Positions 18,916 through 30,665 of a stretch of DNA of 64,000 nt are shown here, piece after piece. The notes beneath the pieces are model-generated. The model made no database searches and was not told where the DNA came from. It saw only the letters and a list, made by a program, of their open reading frames with translations. The stretch is from Schistosoma haematobium (lineage: Eukaryota; Platyhelminthes; Trematoda; Strigeidida; Schistosomatidae), in contig NC_067196.1 of NCBI RefSeq assembly GCF_000699445.3, positions 92,729,864-92,793,863 of the forward strand, given 5' to 3'. The translations under genes were made by a program, and so were the position numbers. Within the stretch, counting starts at the first letter, position 1; every line of letters begins with the position of its first letter.

Positions 18916-19462
18916 GTAAGTAATAAAAGGAACTTATGAAATAAGGACTGATATCAAGAACATAGTAAAAATCGACTAGAGATGTTTTTTTCGTACTCAG
19001 CCATTAAGCTTGAATTGTTGAATTGGTATAGCTTCAACAGTAATCGAAGTTTTGATTCAAACTACCTTTTGATCCAGTTCTTATGAATTGATAGATAATC
19101 TTGATGGATGATTCTTTTAGTGATACGTGTCCAGGGTTAACTATAAGTTTAATAATTGAGTTGTCGACTGACTTTTATGCATCGTTCAATAGTCATTCAG
19201 TATATTGGTTAAATATGTATTAAGCTAGTGACGCTTTATGATGTTAATATAACCTAATTCATGAGAGTAAGCAAAGTGATAAACATAAATTATGGTAACA
19301 TAAAATAAAAATTTATCTACTATAGAATATCATTTGTACCTCCATTTAATAAAAAGCCTTTCATGGGGATCTTGACAGTTTTCTAGAATTGAATTTTTTT
19401 ACATTACAATTATAGTGAACGAGAAATCGGGACGATCGAATGTATTTAATACAACATTCATT
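18916..19462. other. AT-rich DNA without recognised feature
   Basis: No repeat or gene recognised. Bases 18851-18915 just upstream are a scrap shared with 44610-44680 and probably belong to a PLE. Confidence 0.55.
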
Positions 19463-19995
19463 CAGTCAGTCAGCTACAATTTAGCTGACCAGACATATAT
19501 GTGCGGTGATCCAAGTTGACATAACTGATTAGCACAACAAGATCAACACCAAATTCATAGAAATAGTTGATTCGATGGTGGTAATATATAAAAGAAAGAT
19601 TACATATAAGGACATAGTACAGAAAGAAAGAATTAGTTTTTAGAAGGAAAGATATAAAGCAATCTCACTTTCATAGTTTAAGGGAAGACAGAGAGTGTAT
19701 ACACCGATGCCACCGCAATCGAGTCTGAGCTATGTCACCCACAGTCGACAACCATTGGTTACGATAGTCACACGGACTACAACTATGTAGTCTGCATTTA
19801 TCAACATGGCCGAGACTAGAAGTTAGCGGCTTTAAGCACTGATGCCACATTTTGGATTGACCGCCTCTAACGTCTTTGCAACTGTCTCCAACACCATTTA
19901 ACAGGCATACGCAACATGTGGCCTAACCAGCTCAGATGATGAAGATTCACGACCTCATCAACCGATTTACTATCATTCCCTAATACAGCATTACA
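19463..19995 (-). pseudogene. RTE-like retrotransposon, TGAC-tail type, 3' end
   Basis: Minus-strand frame encodes VLGNDSKSVDEVVNLHHLSWLGHMLRMP-like sequence, typical of the C-terminus of RTE polyproteins. A decayed tail end and the untranslated region shared with 8584-8810 follow. The tail, TGAC repeats, lies near 19463-19475. 5' truncated near 19995. Confidence 0.75.
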
Positions 19996-20235
19996 GAATT
20001 TTTTTGGTAAAATCTGAGAACTATGCAATAAATACTTGATTTCCAAAGTGTTAATCATTTGTCTCATACTTCATTGTTCCTTCATTCCCACACCAATCAT
20101 TCTCTGTTCACATTCTCGTTTCTTCAATCTTTTTAATTTTCTGCTGCCAGACATTTCATTTTCGTTTGATGATACATACTACTTATATCTATTGACATCA
20201 GTAGTACATACTAAATTATAACTATGAATAATTAA
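19996..20235 (+). repeat. repeat shared with 23655-23830
   Basis: Contains TTCATTGTTCCTTCATTCCC...TTCTTCAATCTTTTTAATTTTCTG...GATGATACATACTACTTATA; the same ordered blocks recur at 23655-23830. Possibly an untranslated region of a retroelement. Confidence 0.5.
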
Positions 20236-20394
20236 CTGTATAATCAGGATAATACCTTCTGAAATTATTTGAAAAGATACAAATACACATTACATATTCT
20301 CTTCTTTTTTTTCATGAATATTAATGAACTATGGTTAAATATTAGACGAAACTCATTTAAGTAAATTGTTGAATACTATTGTTCATTTATTTTT

Positions 20395-20520
20395 CTGGTT
20401 AGCTATTTTTTAGCGAGTTAGTTTTCTACGAGATGAGGTCGTTAACCCCATACCCAACCCTCCTCGTTTATCCGGGCTTAGGATCGGCAGTAATCTCACA
20501 GGGGCTCTAGGTGGAGTTCA
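20395..20520 (+). mobile_element. repeat Y, 3' portion
   Basis: Same block as 15540-15662, with GGATCGGCAGTAATCTCACA and GGCTCTAGGTGGAGTT at its end. Confidence 0.6.
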
Positions 20521-20559
20521 TAATGTGCATGATTATTTGTTTATTTTTTCTATCATATT

Positions 20560-20655
20560 GAAAAAAAATTATCACAACATTGTTTTCAATTAGATATTCA
20601 TCAGGCTTTACTCGAATATACAGTAATGTTTGTAATGCATATACGAAATGAATTA
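20560..20655 (+). repeat. left inverted flank of a PLE
   Basis: The complement of this stretch recurs at 21770-21865, sharing AGTAAAGCCTGATGA and TATCTAAT. The two copies face each other around the GIY-YIG fragment. PLEs are known to carry LTR-like repeats in direct or inverted arrangement, so these may be such repeats. Confidence 0.6.
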
Positions 20656-20884
20656 AACCAACCAAGGCAGTTTATGTGTCAATGATAACAATGGAATAGA
20701 CTACATAAATAAGTGAAAAGTACAAATTAATAGTGTGAAAACAAGTGTACTAGTTGTGATAAGCAATAACAAATGCTTGAATCAATGTTACATAATGGAA
20801 AATAGGTCAGTGATTTGAAAAACATAGATTTTAAAATAACATTCATAAAAATTTTGAGATTATGTAATGTGAACTTTAAGCATA

Positions 20885-21062
20885 ATTCCTGGGTTCGAGT
20901 CACATGGGGCAGGATCGTGGATGCACACAGCTGAGGAGTCCCATACAAGGATGAAACGGTCGTCTAGGGCTTCCAGGTTTTCCATAGTGGTCTAGCTTCA
21001 GTTGACTTATGAATTCAACTATAAAATTACTAAAATCTCCATAAAACCCCTTCTGATAATAA
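20885..21062 (+). mobile_element. hammerhead SINE, 3' two thirds
   Basis: Starts at the box B region (CCTGGGTTCGAGTCACATGG), contains CTGAGGAG and GAAAC, and ends with CTCCATAAAACCCCTTCTGA. Stem I pairing is disrupted. Confidence 0.75.
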
Positions 21063-21179
21063 TGAGAAGTGTTCAGTTAATTGGATAGTGAAAAGTATAT
21101 TGGAGAAATGAAAAGAATGGGAGGGATTAGAGAACAAAAAAAGAAAGACTATGGAAAATATTAATAATAAATTAAACGA

Positions 21180-21765
21180 TTTATTAAGGCCAAGGGAGAG
21201 TTAAGGGTGTTACAAATTTCTTATAAACACAAAGACTTGGATTGTTGGCTGGAATTCCTATAGTTTCCGCTATGTGTAAGAAATGAGATTGAACCCTATA
21301 AAGAAAACTAGTAAGAATACAATAAATAACTTTAAACGACTTATTTCTGTCTACTACATGACCGTTATCAATCAAGTGTGATAGAAATGAGCTGTGTATT
21401 GTCTTGACAGTACCTTTTCCTAACCACGAAGGGAGGATTTCACTAACTCTCTGACTCAGTTATCTGTTATTACGTCCAATATAACTTTCTCCGCAGGAGT
21501 AGCTGAATTCGTAGTTACACATAGTAGTGGCATAACCAGGTAACTTATCCTTTAGTTGGGGAATCACCATAGATCCGGTCGAATACGATAGATAGTGGTT
21601 GATTGTAATAAACTTTCTCTTCACTGCTTTAGTCAGTCTATCACGCGGAGAGAGAGAGATAGGTTTCTTACTAGCTGTTAATGTCTCTATTTTCTTTATT
21701 TGTTACACGCAATTGTTTCTTCAGTAAACAATGTGGATAACCCATCTCATAAAATGGCCATGTTT
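21180..21765 (-). pseudogene. Penelope-like element with GIY-YIG endonuclease
   Basis: The minus strand is nearly continuous from about 21765. It carries a basic stretch with NHYLSYSTGSMVIPQLKDKL, then CNYEFSYSCGESYIGR (the GIY-YIG core), then SSFLSHLIDNGHVVDR and a C-terminal SLCVYKKFVTPLTLPWP. This is the hallmark C-terminal endonuclease of canonical PLEs. One in-frame stop lies after YIGRNNR, plus a few upstream. The upstream reverse transcriptase is absent. Opposed flanking repeats lie at 20560 and 21770. Confidence 0.8.
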
Positions 21766-21769
21766 AGTT

Positions 21770-21865
21770 TAATTCATTCCATATATACAATATAAATACA
21801 TGATTGTATATTAGAGTAAAGCCTGATGAGTATCTAATCGAAATCAATATTGTTCGCTTATATGA
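21770..21865 (-). repeat. right inverted flank of a PLE
   Basis: Inverted partner of 20560-20655, adjacent to the 5' side of the GIY-YIG fragment. Confidence 0.6.
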
Positions 21866-22012
21866 ATATTTTTCTATGTTTCATTCAGGTCATGTTTGTT
21901 TTAATGATTATTCCATAATAATAAAAATAAACAAATAAAAATCGTTTAAAAATTTGATATTTTTTTTTATTCTTTCAAATTGAAATTGTCTAATTAACTG
22001 AAAATGTAATTT

Positions 22013-22120
22013 GAATAGAAAAGAAAAAGAAAAAGAAGAAAAAGGAAAAGAAAAAGAAGAAAAAGGAAAAGAAAAAGAAGAAAAAGAAAAAGAAAAAGAA
22101 AAGGAAAGAGAAAAGAAGCC
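22013..22120. repeat. polypurine GAAAAAGAAAAG tract
   Basis: About 100 bases of A and G only on the plus strand, built from a 12-18-base GAAAAAGAAGAAAAAG pattern. Confidence 0.8.
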
Positions 22121-22559
22121 CATTGTGTGTATGAATTGTTTCTATTTCATTTGTTTGAATAAACCCCATTAAAACTAAACAATAATAATAATAATAAAAT
22201 TTTCTGAAGTTAATTAATCAAAAAGAAAACAAAAGAAAAGAAATGAGCAAACAAAAAGTAAAGAAAAGAAAATAAAAGAAAAATCAATGAGGATATAAAA
22301 ATGAAAAGAAGTTTGTTTTTTTATAATGAGGATATATATGCACACCCCCCCCTCCATGTCTTCTATCAATCTATCCAATGCTGAATTTATTCGAAATCAT
22401 CAAGTCAGACCTTGATAATGATACCTACACCCCTATGTCTGTTTACAATAAGGGGAATATTAAATTATCATAATTGTCTATTTATAAAATGAGAATTTTT
22501 TAAGAGAATTGATTATCATAAAATTTAAATAAAAATGGGTAAATCTATGACTTCCCTTT

Positions 22560-22775
22560 TATTGTCTACTGTAATAATAATAATAATAGTACTACGACTA
22601 CTACTACTACCACCACCACCTTTATCATTATTACTACGACTGTTGCTACTACTACTACCACCACCACCACCACCACCTTTATCATTATTACTACCACTGC
22701 TACTACTAATGCTACTACCATTACCACTATTACTACTAGTAATGATAATAATAATAATTATTATAATTATGATTA
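22560..22775. repeat. compound ACT/ACC/ATT/AAT microsatellite
   Basis: Short blocks of ACT, ACC, ATT and AAT units alternate; the block with CCACCACCACC plus CTTTATCATTATTACTACNA occurs twice (about 22609 and 22660), indicating a higher-order duplication of about 51-57 bases. Confidence 0.8.
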
Positions 22776-22814
22776 TAATCTGTTTATGCTTAGTTCATGG
22801 TAAAGGCTAAACAA

Positions 22815-23654
22815 TAATATAGAGAATATAAATGAAATAAATGAAACTATGATAAGTACAAACAAATAAGGTCAGGATTTTAGATTCATTAATGAGAAAG
22901 AAAAAAAAATGGTGAAAAGAAAAACAATGTGAAGAATAATTTTTTTAAGATAAATATAGAATGAATTGTAATATGGAGAGATAATGAAAAAATTATACCA
23001 GTTCACATAAATATGTAATTTGGTTAAGCCCTTTTATTAAGTTATTTTAATAGACAGAGTTATTTACATAGCAACAACTTATTTATATCACATAGTTACT
23101 ATTAATGGTTTTAAGAGGTGTAACGACACTAAACAGTGCAATAGCTCAGCTTTTAATTGATACCGGGTAATATAATACTGACACTTGACAATCTTTTAAT
23201 TTATTAACAGACAAAGTAACACAACGTCTCTCCGGCTTACCAAAGCATCTTCTTAATTGTCTAGACTTAATATAAACTCTTCAAATCCTGTTCAGTTATT
23301 ACGCAAATTATCTAATCAGTTTCTAATTACAGTAATGTTGTGCAAACCTTTCACAACTTCCATCATTATCATATAATTTGTCTTATTTAATTCCTAACTT
23401 CAATGAATTATTGCCTCACCCGATCGCCCAATGTGTTTTGAATTCTATCTCCAAATGAACTCACACACTATACAGAGTCTAGCATCGATCTATTTCCGTA
23501 TTCGTTCACTGCAAGCCTAAAAAGTTCCAATGTAGTCCATGAGAACTCAAATGGGTACAGTCGATTGCACTTTAATATAAAATTACAGAGTTATTTCGTC
23601 AAATGTAAAAATCATACGTTCAGTAGTTTATTTGAAAATCCTCCATCAATTGTC
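22815..23654. other. AT-rich DNA without recognised feature
   Basis: No repeat in common with the rest of the window and no convincing open frame. Confidence 0.55.
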
Positions 23655-23830
23655 TTACATTTCATTGTTGCTTCATGGCCATAAGAATTTCTCTCTGTTG
23701 CCGTTCTTTTTGATTAGATCTTCTTAACCTTCCGCTCCCAGATATTACACTTCTCATTGGTGATATATGCTACTTACTTACTACACCACACTACTATTTA
23801 TTTGTAATTCTGTCCCACAAATGCTCCTGA
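23655..23830 (+). repeat. second copy of the repeat at 19996-20235
   Basis: Shares TTCATTGTTGCTTCATGGCC, TTGATTAGATCTTCTTAACC and GATATATGCTACTTACTTAC in the same order. Confidence 0.5.
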
Positions 23831-24619
23831 ATGCCCATAACAAACTGCTTGATTCTTAATACATTTAAACCCTGTTATTTCAGTGGAGTAATATCTACAT
23901 TATAGCTGGAAGATCAGTTGACAGTACATCCATTAAACTGAGATACGCCACTATTGTTAATAAAGTTAATCAATCTCAGTGTTTTGTATCTACCTTGAGT
24001 ATGTCTGATAATGATTGTGTTTCATTGACTGTTTTGTAATAACGTTGTTTTTTTGTACTACAATGTTTTGTCATACGATATTCTGTACAAATTCGAATCT
24101 TCTTGTTATTCATTACTTGCTTTTTCCTTAAGGTCTAGGCATTCAGTATAGATAAATCAACACCCTTGTTACTTTTTAGGTATTCTAATTCGATACCAAT
24201 CAGGAACAAAAGGAACTGGGAATTTAATGTGCCTTCGTCAAATACATTTTGAATGTTGTCCAGGTAACCTAATGTAAAACGAGCAGACACTAATTTTTTA
24301 AAAATTTGCAATCATACTTTCACCACAATTAGTTAGCCTTCATTTAGTTAAATATGTTATATTTTCTTCTACTCAGAGCAATACTGAACACTCAGTTAAG
24401 TCATTTTACAGCTATTTATTAGTTGTTTCTGATTAACGCAATCTTGATGATCATCTTCATTTGTGAGCTCAATTTCGGGATTCTCAATTATGTAAGTCTC
24501 CATGAATAGTAATCACTTTTATGGATGTTGGTTCTTTAGAATCTCTGCCTTTTGCACGCACTCTTATTAACTTAAGATCAGATTTGAACTGAATCTATGT
24601 GAAACTATCCCTTATAAAG
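23831..24619. other. AT-rich DNA without recognised feature
   Basis: No gene or repeat recognised. Confidence 0.55.
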
Positions 24620-24668
24620 CAGAACAGGGTTGGATGGAGAGTGCTGGTGGGCGACTTAAGTAAGTAAT
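24620..24668 (+). mobile_element. RTE 3' terminal scrap
   Basis: Only GGGTTGGATGGAGAGTGCTG...GGCGAC followed by TTAAGTAAGTAA, the end and tail of the TAAG-type RTE. Confidence 0.65.
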
Positions 24669-25299
24669 TCGATAAGCGTCCCATATAAAACAAGTGAATA
24701 GTAAGAGACAGAAAGAGTGAAATATTTAACCTTTGAATGAAATAAATGAGGAATGAACTGTATTAAAAACTCAATAACTGTAAAAGTATTCACCAATAGA
24801 TGTTGACTCAATAGCTTAATCTTATTAAGCGTTCTGCGAAAACTAAAGAGAAAACCGCTTCCAGCGGTATTCACGCAACATCTGAAGTGTTTTCCAGATA
24901 ACTTATGAAATATTAGAAGTAGAACATCTGACTGGCTAATCTACACGCATTTTTCTGTAACTTAAATGCATTTACATCCTTACAGTCAGTGTGATATGAG
25001 AAGTAATGCTGTCTTATGTTGAAGTTTTATGTCCCTGACTGACAATAAATAGACAAACATTAAAAGTCAGGAAATAGTGGACAACTGTTTCATTCAAGTA
25101 CAAATCAATTAGCAATACATACACACAAACCCTTAAGAAACAAACTCAATATATTGAGGGCTCTTGGAAAGAGCCAGAAACTTTTCGGCCATGCAGTTTA
25201 AATTCACTGATTTTGCATTTCTAACAATATCTCAATAGGAAACCAAACTTACCTTTGGAAAATACTGATAACTTAGCATGAAGATAGTTGTATAGACGT
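24669..25299. other. AT-rich DNA without recognised feature
   Basis: No gene or repeat recognised. Confidence 0.55.
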
Positions 25300-25425
25300 A
25301 TGGCTCGATTTCGTGGGATCGTTGAAGTTAGACATTAACACCGTTAGATTCTGGCTTAGTGGTCTAGAGTTTAAGCCATCGCCCTCAAAACTGGCAGGTT
25401 CTGGGTTCGAATCCCCTATGTCAAC
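25300..25425 (+). mobile_element. hammerhead SINE, tRNA-like part only
   Basis: Covers TTGAAGTTAGACATTAACAC, an A-box-like TGGTCTAGAG and the B-box GGGTTCGAATCCC, then stops before the ribozyme. Confidence 0.7.
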
Positions 25426-25584
25426 AACACCTTCATTTCCATCACCCTATTCATGTTCGTGAGCAGTGTATTTCGATACAGCTAGCATATAATCTAACAC
25501 TACCAGGCATCAAGTTGACCGATTGATGATGATCTGAATGATGAAAATAGTCAACAGTCTCCACAACTCTATACTGATAATTGT

Positions 25585-25913
25585 TATGATGTGCTGGTTG
25601 ACTAGTGATTAGCTTGATAAGGTGATACTCGGAGTTGTAGTGAGTAGCTGTAACCAGTGGAGGTAATCCGTGTGAGGTGTGAGGTAGTTGGCCACCGAAG
25701 ACAATGTGAAGTGTTTGGGCAATATCATGGAGTAGTTTAAGTGAGAAATTAGTAGTCTAGAGGTTGGGTATTCGTACACAAGTCTGAAAGTCCTGAATTC
25801 AAATCCCGGGGGACGGTATCGTGGGTGCACGCTGCTGACGAGTCCCATAGTAACACGAAACGAACGTCCAGTGCTTCTAGTTTTTCCATGATCTCAACTA
25901 TTGAATTACTATA
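25585..25913 (+). mobile_element. hammerhead SINE, diverged near-full copy
   Basis: Recognisable leader, tRNA-like region and ribozyme. The core CTGACGAG and GAAAC with a GTC site is present at about 25832-25878, but stem II pairs poorly. Confidence 0.65.
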
Positions 25914-26224
25914 TTTGTTGTCACAAAAACAATGTGGAGATTATGATATTCAAATCTATATTTAACATTTTAATATTTAATATGATGGTTTTATGCGAAG
26001 GTGCAGTTGTGATTGTTGATGTTGTTGATGATGATTGTTGTTTGTTTGATGGTTCAAGAAGCCTGTTATCTAGAATAAGTCAATAAAAAGACAAAAACAT
26101 ACTTTAATTGTTTCTATTGTACATTGTGTGTTTACTAAAAAAATGTATGGAATAATAATGAGAGAGAAAAAAACAACAACAACATATGGTTAGATTAATA
26201 TAATCTAAGAAAAGTTCGATTTTG

Positions 26225-26740
26225 AAAATTGTAAAGAACTCTGTTATTTATTTAAATCCATAAACATTGGTGCAAGAAGGCAAGAAATAGATATTCGCCA
26301 CATAAATCATTTGATTTGTGTGAGGGCTGGGATACGGTCCGGGTACCCAAATCGGAATAGGTGGTTTTCTTAGAAGGGCCACATCTGGAGCCTTCGACCT
26401 AAAGGTCTGATCCACAAGGCAGTGGAGCATCGTAAGGAGATGCAGTCCCATGATAGCCGGTGATCAACGATTGGTTCCCGCAAGACCCTGGAGCCCATGT
26501 GGAGCATTGGTCTTGAATCAGGGTTCACCAGCTCCAATAGATGGACTCTCTGTGTCCACGAACTCGGATAAAATGCCGTACATTCGCTTTTTGTCCTCTT
26601 AGTTTCGTAAACAACACCCCCATCATGAGAAGGCAATGAGTAGGACTTCCCTTGTAGTGGTTGTATACACGTGGCCATGTGAGGGTATTTCGTTAGGGAG
26701 AGCTGACTTTCCTCACCCTCGGCCGTACCAGGGCATTTGG
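26225..26740 (-). mobile_element. 500-bp retroposon, long copy
   Basis: The longest minus-oriented copy, including the ATTTATTTAA-like complement of the A-rich tail at 26246-26256 and reaching the GGCCGTACCAGGGCATTTGG 5' end. It indicates a unit of about 500 bp. Confidence 0.75.
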
Positions 26741-27023
26741 GGACGTAAAGAAATATCCCACATCAAAGCTAATAATTAGATGATAATGTTCTTGGTTGTA
26801 ACCAAAGTAAATAGAGTCTTAGTATTCAGGGACAGTCGGTTGAAATTCGGCTGTCATTTTCTTTAATTCAAGATAATAAAACATTAAAGGATTAATCAAT
26901 TTGAAATAGAATGTTATGTTTTATTCGGAAACAATAAATTCAAAATCTCTAGTAACTAATCTGTACTACAAATCGTCTTAAGAAGTTGATCATCATTATT
27001 TCGCATCATAGTAGATTATTATA

Positions 27024-27130
27024 AGTAAAGTTGGATAGTGGTTAGCAATGGTATCCAGTTTGATACGTGTTTCGTCCTTTTTGGGACTCGTCATCAATGG
27101 GAAGATTCAAGTAAAGAATATCAAGTGAAT
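27024..27130 (-). mobile_element. Smalpha-like SINE fragment
   Basis: Ribozyme-end portion with a complement of GACGAAACACGT and GACGAGTCCC. The base before TGACGAG is A rather than C, so the hammerhead core is broken. Confidence 0.65.
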
Positions 27131-27469
27131 AGTAGATTATATTGATCAATAGATGAACAGTAGAAGAAATTGGTAGTTACCATAGAGAATTCAATTAATG
27201 GTTGAGTTATTAGATGATATGTGAGAAATGTTGATGATGAAACCCAGCTCAGATTAGGTTCAATCTATCGATTATTGTTCAGTAGATACTTCATTCAATC
27301 AGTCAAAGATTATGAATTAGTTACCCATATAAGAATAGACCTAATTGAATTATGTAACTAGGACGAAATCATCTTTCATCATATGTGTTAGTATAGAAAA
27401 CAAAGGATTGGACTAACCATTCAAATTCATGATTGGAATTAAAAGAAATTTATCAAGAATTGGAACGTT
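27131..27469. other. AT-rich DNA without recognised feature
   Basis: No gene or repeat recognised. Confidence 0.55.
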
Positions 27470-28013
27470 TAATGTAAAGTAAAGTGTAAAGCAGTTAGTC
27501 CCTTTGATAAATTTCGATAATGTAATAAGAAAACAAAGATGATCAGAACTAAGTGCAATACATTTTGAACAATCTGATGGTTACAGAAACAATTAGAATC
27601 AAGTGACCCAATAGGAGTAGAGGATACACATCCATCAACCTCTATCGTCAAACACAATTGAAACAGGTCATAAGACTGATCTTAACTCGGCTTTTGTGTT
27701 GTTGTATAAAAGTGTAAAAGGGTGTATACTAAGGTTTATTGCAACCTTAGACATACGAAAATTCAAACCCTCTTCGTGTATTCAAAACAGTTTGCTCTCC
27801 TTAGACCTGCCCTGGTAATATTGGCTTATTATCCAGAGTGATTAAGTTTCAAATTGTGTTCACATTATTATTATTATTATTACTGATGTTATTATCCTTA
27901 TCTCCTCTTACCCCATTTCCAGTCTAGTTGACCTTTTATTTTTTAGATATAAATGTTCTTAACAAGTACATTTATGATCAGATTGTTGCGCTAATATATC
28001 ACATAGTTCTGAT
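27470..28013 (+). pseudogene. Penelope-like element, C-terminal fragment
   Basis: The plus strand encodes DLNSAFVLLYKSVKGCILRF and IRKFKPSSC, the C-terminal endonuclease end of a PLE. The 3' region shared with 18365-18520 follows. The same region occurs inverted at 28129-28850. Frames are broken upstream. Confidence 0.75.
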
Positions 28014-28028
28014 AATCTTCATCTTCTT

Positions 28029-28113
28029 TTTGGTGGGGTTTTGTTCTCTGAGCTCAGAGAACAAAACCCCACCAAAATCATCCATCTGAGCTACAAATCT
28101 TCTCCACCATCTC
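28029..28113 (-). mobile_element. minimal fold-back element with 15-bp target duplication
   Basis: Direct repeats AATCTTCATCTTCTT at 28014-28028 and 28114-28128 are identical and flank the element. On the minus strand it reads head (GAGATGGTGGAGAAGATTTG), A-box-like TAGCTCAGATGG, then a perfect palindrome. The palindrome spans 28028-28077: 25-base arms meet at GAGCTC with no loop. Confidence 0.85.
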
Positions 28114-28128
28114 AATCTTCATCTTCTT

Positions 28129-28850
28129 ATTACATCATCGAAATGTGAAAACAATTTAAAACCTCATAACTCTGGATAGTAATAAGCTAGTGTTATCAGG
28201 ATAGTTTTAATGGATGAGAACAAACTGTTTTTTTCTGTGAGTACACGAAGAGGGTTTGAATTTTCGTATGTCTAAGGTTTCAATAAACCTTAGTATACGC
28301 CATTTTACACTTTTATACAACAACACAAAAGCCGAGTTAAGACCAATCTTATGACCTGTTTCAATTATGTGTTTGACTAAAGAGGATGATGAATGTTTAT
28401 CATCTACTCCTATTAGGTCACTTGATTCTATTTGTTTCTTCAACCATTTAGGTACATTTTCACAAACCCTAATATTGAGATCATGATAAACACAGTGCGA
28501 TATGACGTGATCGTTTTCTTGTTTTTTAGATTTTCGATGAAGCACAAACCTTATTGTTTCCTTGATAATGACCTTTTCTGTGTAATACATCTTGTTAATG
28601 ACTGATTGAAGCCTTTGTTTCAATAAATGGTTATTTCAATCACCTCTTAATGATAAGATGATATAGACAAGCTTTATATCTGCCAAAGCTATAGTAGATC
28701 GCACTGTGTACAATAAACTATCCATCTATTTATGAATCTATGAGGTTAATCACTTTCCATTAATATTTTATTTAGTAACTTAACCTCATCATCAATGTCA
28801 TCATTCCTACCACATAGTTCTCATAACCTCCATCTTCTTAGAACACTAAC
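28129..28850 (-). pseudogene. Penelope-like element, C-terminal half
   Basis: A 138-residue minus-strand open stretch (28207-28623) ends in SSSLVKHIIETGHKIGLNSA and IRKFKPSSCTHRKKQFVLIH, the PLE endonuclease C-terminus. Upstream, in other frames, lie NDDIDDEVKLLNKILMESD and HRFINR, the end of the reverse transcriptase region. The GIY-YIG core itself is not intact. It is tail to tail with the plus-strand copy at 27470. Confidence 0.78.
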
Positions 28851-29149
28851 AAAATATAAAAATGTTTTTTCTAATAGTTAGTTCACTGCTAAATTAAGAG
28901 TTCATCACATAGTTCACTTTCAGAAACGAAAACAAAATGGATAAAGTCTAGATGATAAACTACTACAATTAAAAGTAGTCTATTAGTATGGTATGTGACC
29001 ATCATACTTTCAATAATCTTAGATTGTTTGTCATCCGATAAAAGACGTTTATTCATAGAAGGATCTCTATTCATGTTATCATTATTATTGAATATGACAA
29101 AACTTAAGATTAAAGTATGTATTGCACAGCTTTGACTACTTCATACAGT

Positions 29150-29994
29150 TTTATGGGATACAGTGGACATCTAGGATGTAGCAGAACGATCTAGACTTTG
29201 CAGATGATCTGGCTCTTTTATCTCATGCGCAACAACAAATCCAGGAGAAGAGGATCAGTGTGGCGGCAGCCTCAACAGCAGTACGTCTCAATCTACACAA
29301 ATGGAAAACAAAGATTATCCGATAAAACATAACATGCACAAATCAAATCACACTGGATGGAGAAGATTTGGAAGATGTAAAAACCTTCACATATCTGGGT
29401 AGCATCGTTGATAAACATGGTGGATCTGATGCTGATGTGAAGGCGCGAATCGGTAAAGCAAGAGCGGTATATTTACACTTGAAGAACATCTGAAAATCAA
29501 CACAACTATCCACAATCCAACACCAAGTCACAATTTTCAATACAAATGTCAAAACACTTCTACTGTATGCGACGGAAACATGGAGAATTACCACAACCAT
29601 CATCCCGAACATACAAGTGTTTATTAACAGTTGTCTATGCAAAATACTTCGGATTCGTTTTCCAGACACTATCAGAAACAACCTACTATGGGAGAGAACG
29701 AACCCGATCTCAGCTGAGGAAGAAATCAGGAAGAAGTGATGGAAGTGGATAGGACACACATTGAGGAGAGCACCGAACTGCATCATAATACATGCCCTCA
29801 CATGGAATCGTCAAGGCCAAATGAGGAGACGAGGAAGACCAAAGAACATATTAGTTTGAGAAATGGAGATAGATATGAGAAGAATGAACAAGAATTGAGT
29901 ATAAGTGGAAAGGAATGTCGAGGACAGAGTGTGTTGTAGAATGCTGGTCGGTGGCCTATGCTCCATTGGGATTAACAGGCGTAAGTAAGTAAGT
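29150..29994 (+). pseudogene. RTE-like retrotransposon, reverse transcriptase and 3' end
   Basis: The longest TAAG-type RTE copy here. The plus strand reads DLDFADDLALLSHAQQQIQE near 29190-29245, where FADD is the reverse transcriptase catalytic box. It continues through LEDVKTFTYLGSIVDKHGGS and ARIGKARAVYLHLKNI, then the C-terminal [12 protein letters not shown]...ALTWN, ending with the (GTAA)n tail at 29979-29994. Several stops (for example after LKNI) and frameshifts make it inactive. The endonuclease domain is missing. Confidence 0.85.
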
Positions 29995-30046
29995 CATACA
30001 TTTTAAACAGAGATATGAAAAATATTTGTGTTTATGACTGATATCA

Positions 30047-30163
30047 TAAACCGATTGATTTCGGACCAACAGTGAAAACCTGGAAGCACTGGACGGCCGT
30101 TTCTTCCTATTATGGGACTCCTCAGCGGTGCACATCCACGATCCCGCTCGCGAGATTCGAACA
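30047..30163 (-). mobile_element. SINE 3' part
   Basis: Minus-oriented hammerhead SINE from box B to near the 3' end. The ribozyme core CTGAGGAG and GAAAC is kept, but stem II has one mismatch. It joins the RTE fragment at 30164. Confidence 0.65.
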
Positions 30164-30665
30164 TGTATGCCCTACGACCGACTACCTCGACGTGCTATGT
30201 TCAGTGTTATAGAAGTAGGTTGGAAGATAGCTAGGGGCGGCCAGACCAAAACATGGCACAAGTCCATGAAGTCACTGACAAGTGAACTGAGTCATGTTTG
30301 TAGGTGTAGACTACGTGGTTGGGGACCGCCAGATGATAGCAACCGATGGTTAGAGACCCTGAATGACATGGCTCAAAATCGTTTGCAATGGCGCAAGTGC
30401 ATCCACTCTTTGTGTTCTCCCAAATTCTGAATTCTTCATGTCCCTTTTTTCCTCTTTCCAAATTTATTTCACTGGATTATACTTTTTAAATAACATCTCC
30501 AAACCCTAATCTTCCCGATTACTGCTTATACTCTTATTACCTCTACCACTACGGGGTTTGAATCGACAACTGCATCTCTGTGCTAATGTGGTGTGGCAAC
30601 TCGAACTGATGTACGTACGTACGAAGTTCTACGTTGTTACTGACTGACTGACTGACTGACTGAGA
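30164..30665 (+). pseudogene. RTE-like retrotransposon, TGAC-tail type, C-terminus
   Basis: One open stretch (to 30430) carries DRLPRRAMFSVIEVGWKIAR, GGQTKTWHKSMKSLTS and QNRLQWRKCIHSLCSPKF. It is the best-preserved C-terminus of this family in the window. The untranslated region ends in six TGAC units near 30640-30663. The untranslated end is found complemented at 52477-52565. Confidence 0.8.

Noticed and set aside
21908..22123. Serine/phenylalanine-rich open frame on the minus strand
   Set aside because: Produced by the polypurine tract; no homology signal.
22535..22810. A 91-codon leucine- and proline-rich open frame
   Set aside because: It is a translation of a trinucleotide microsatellite, not a membrane protein.
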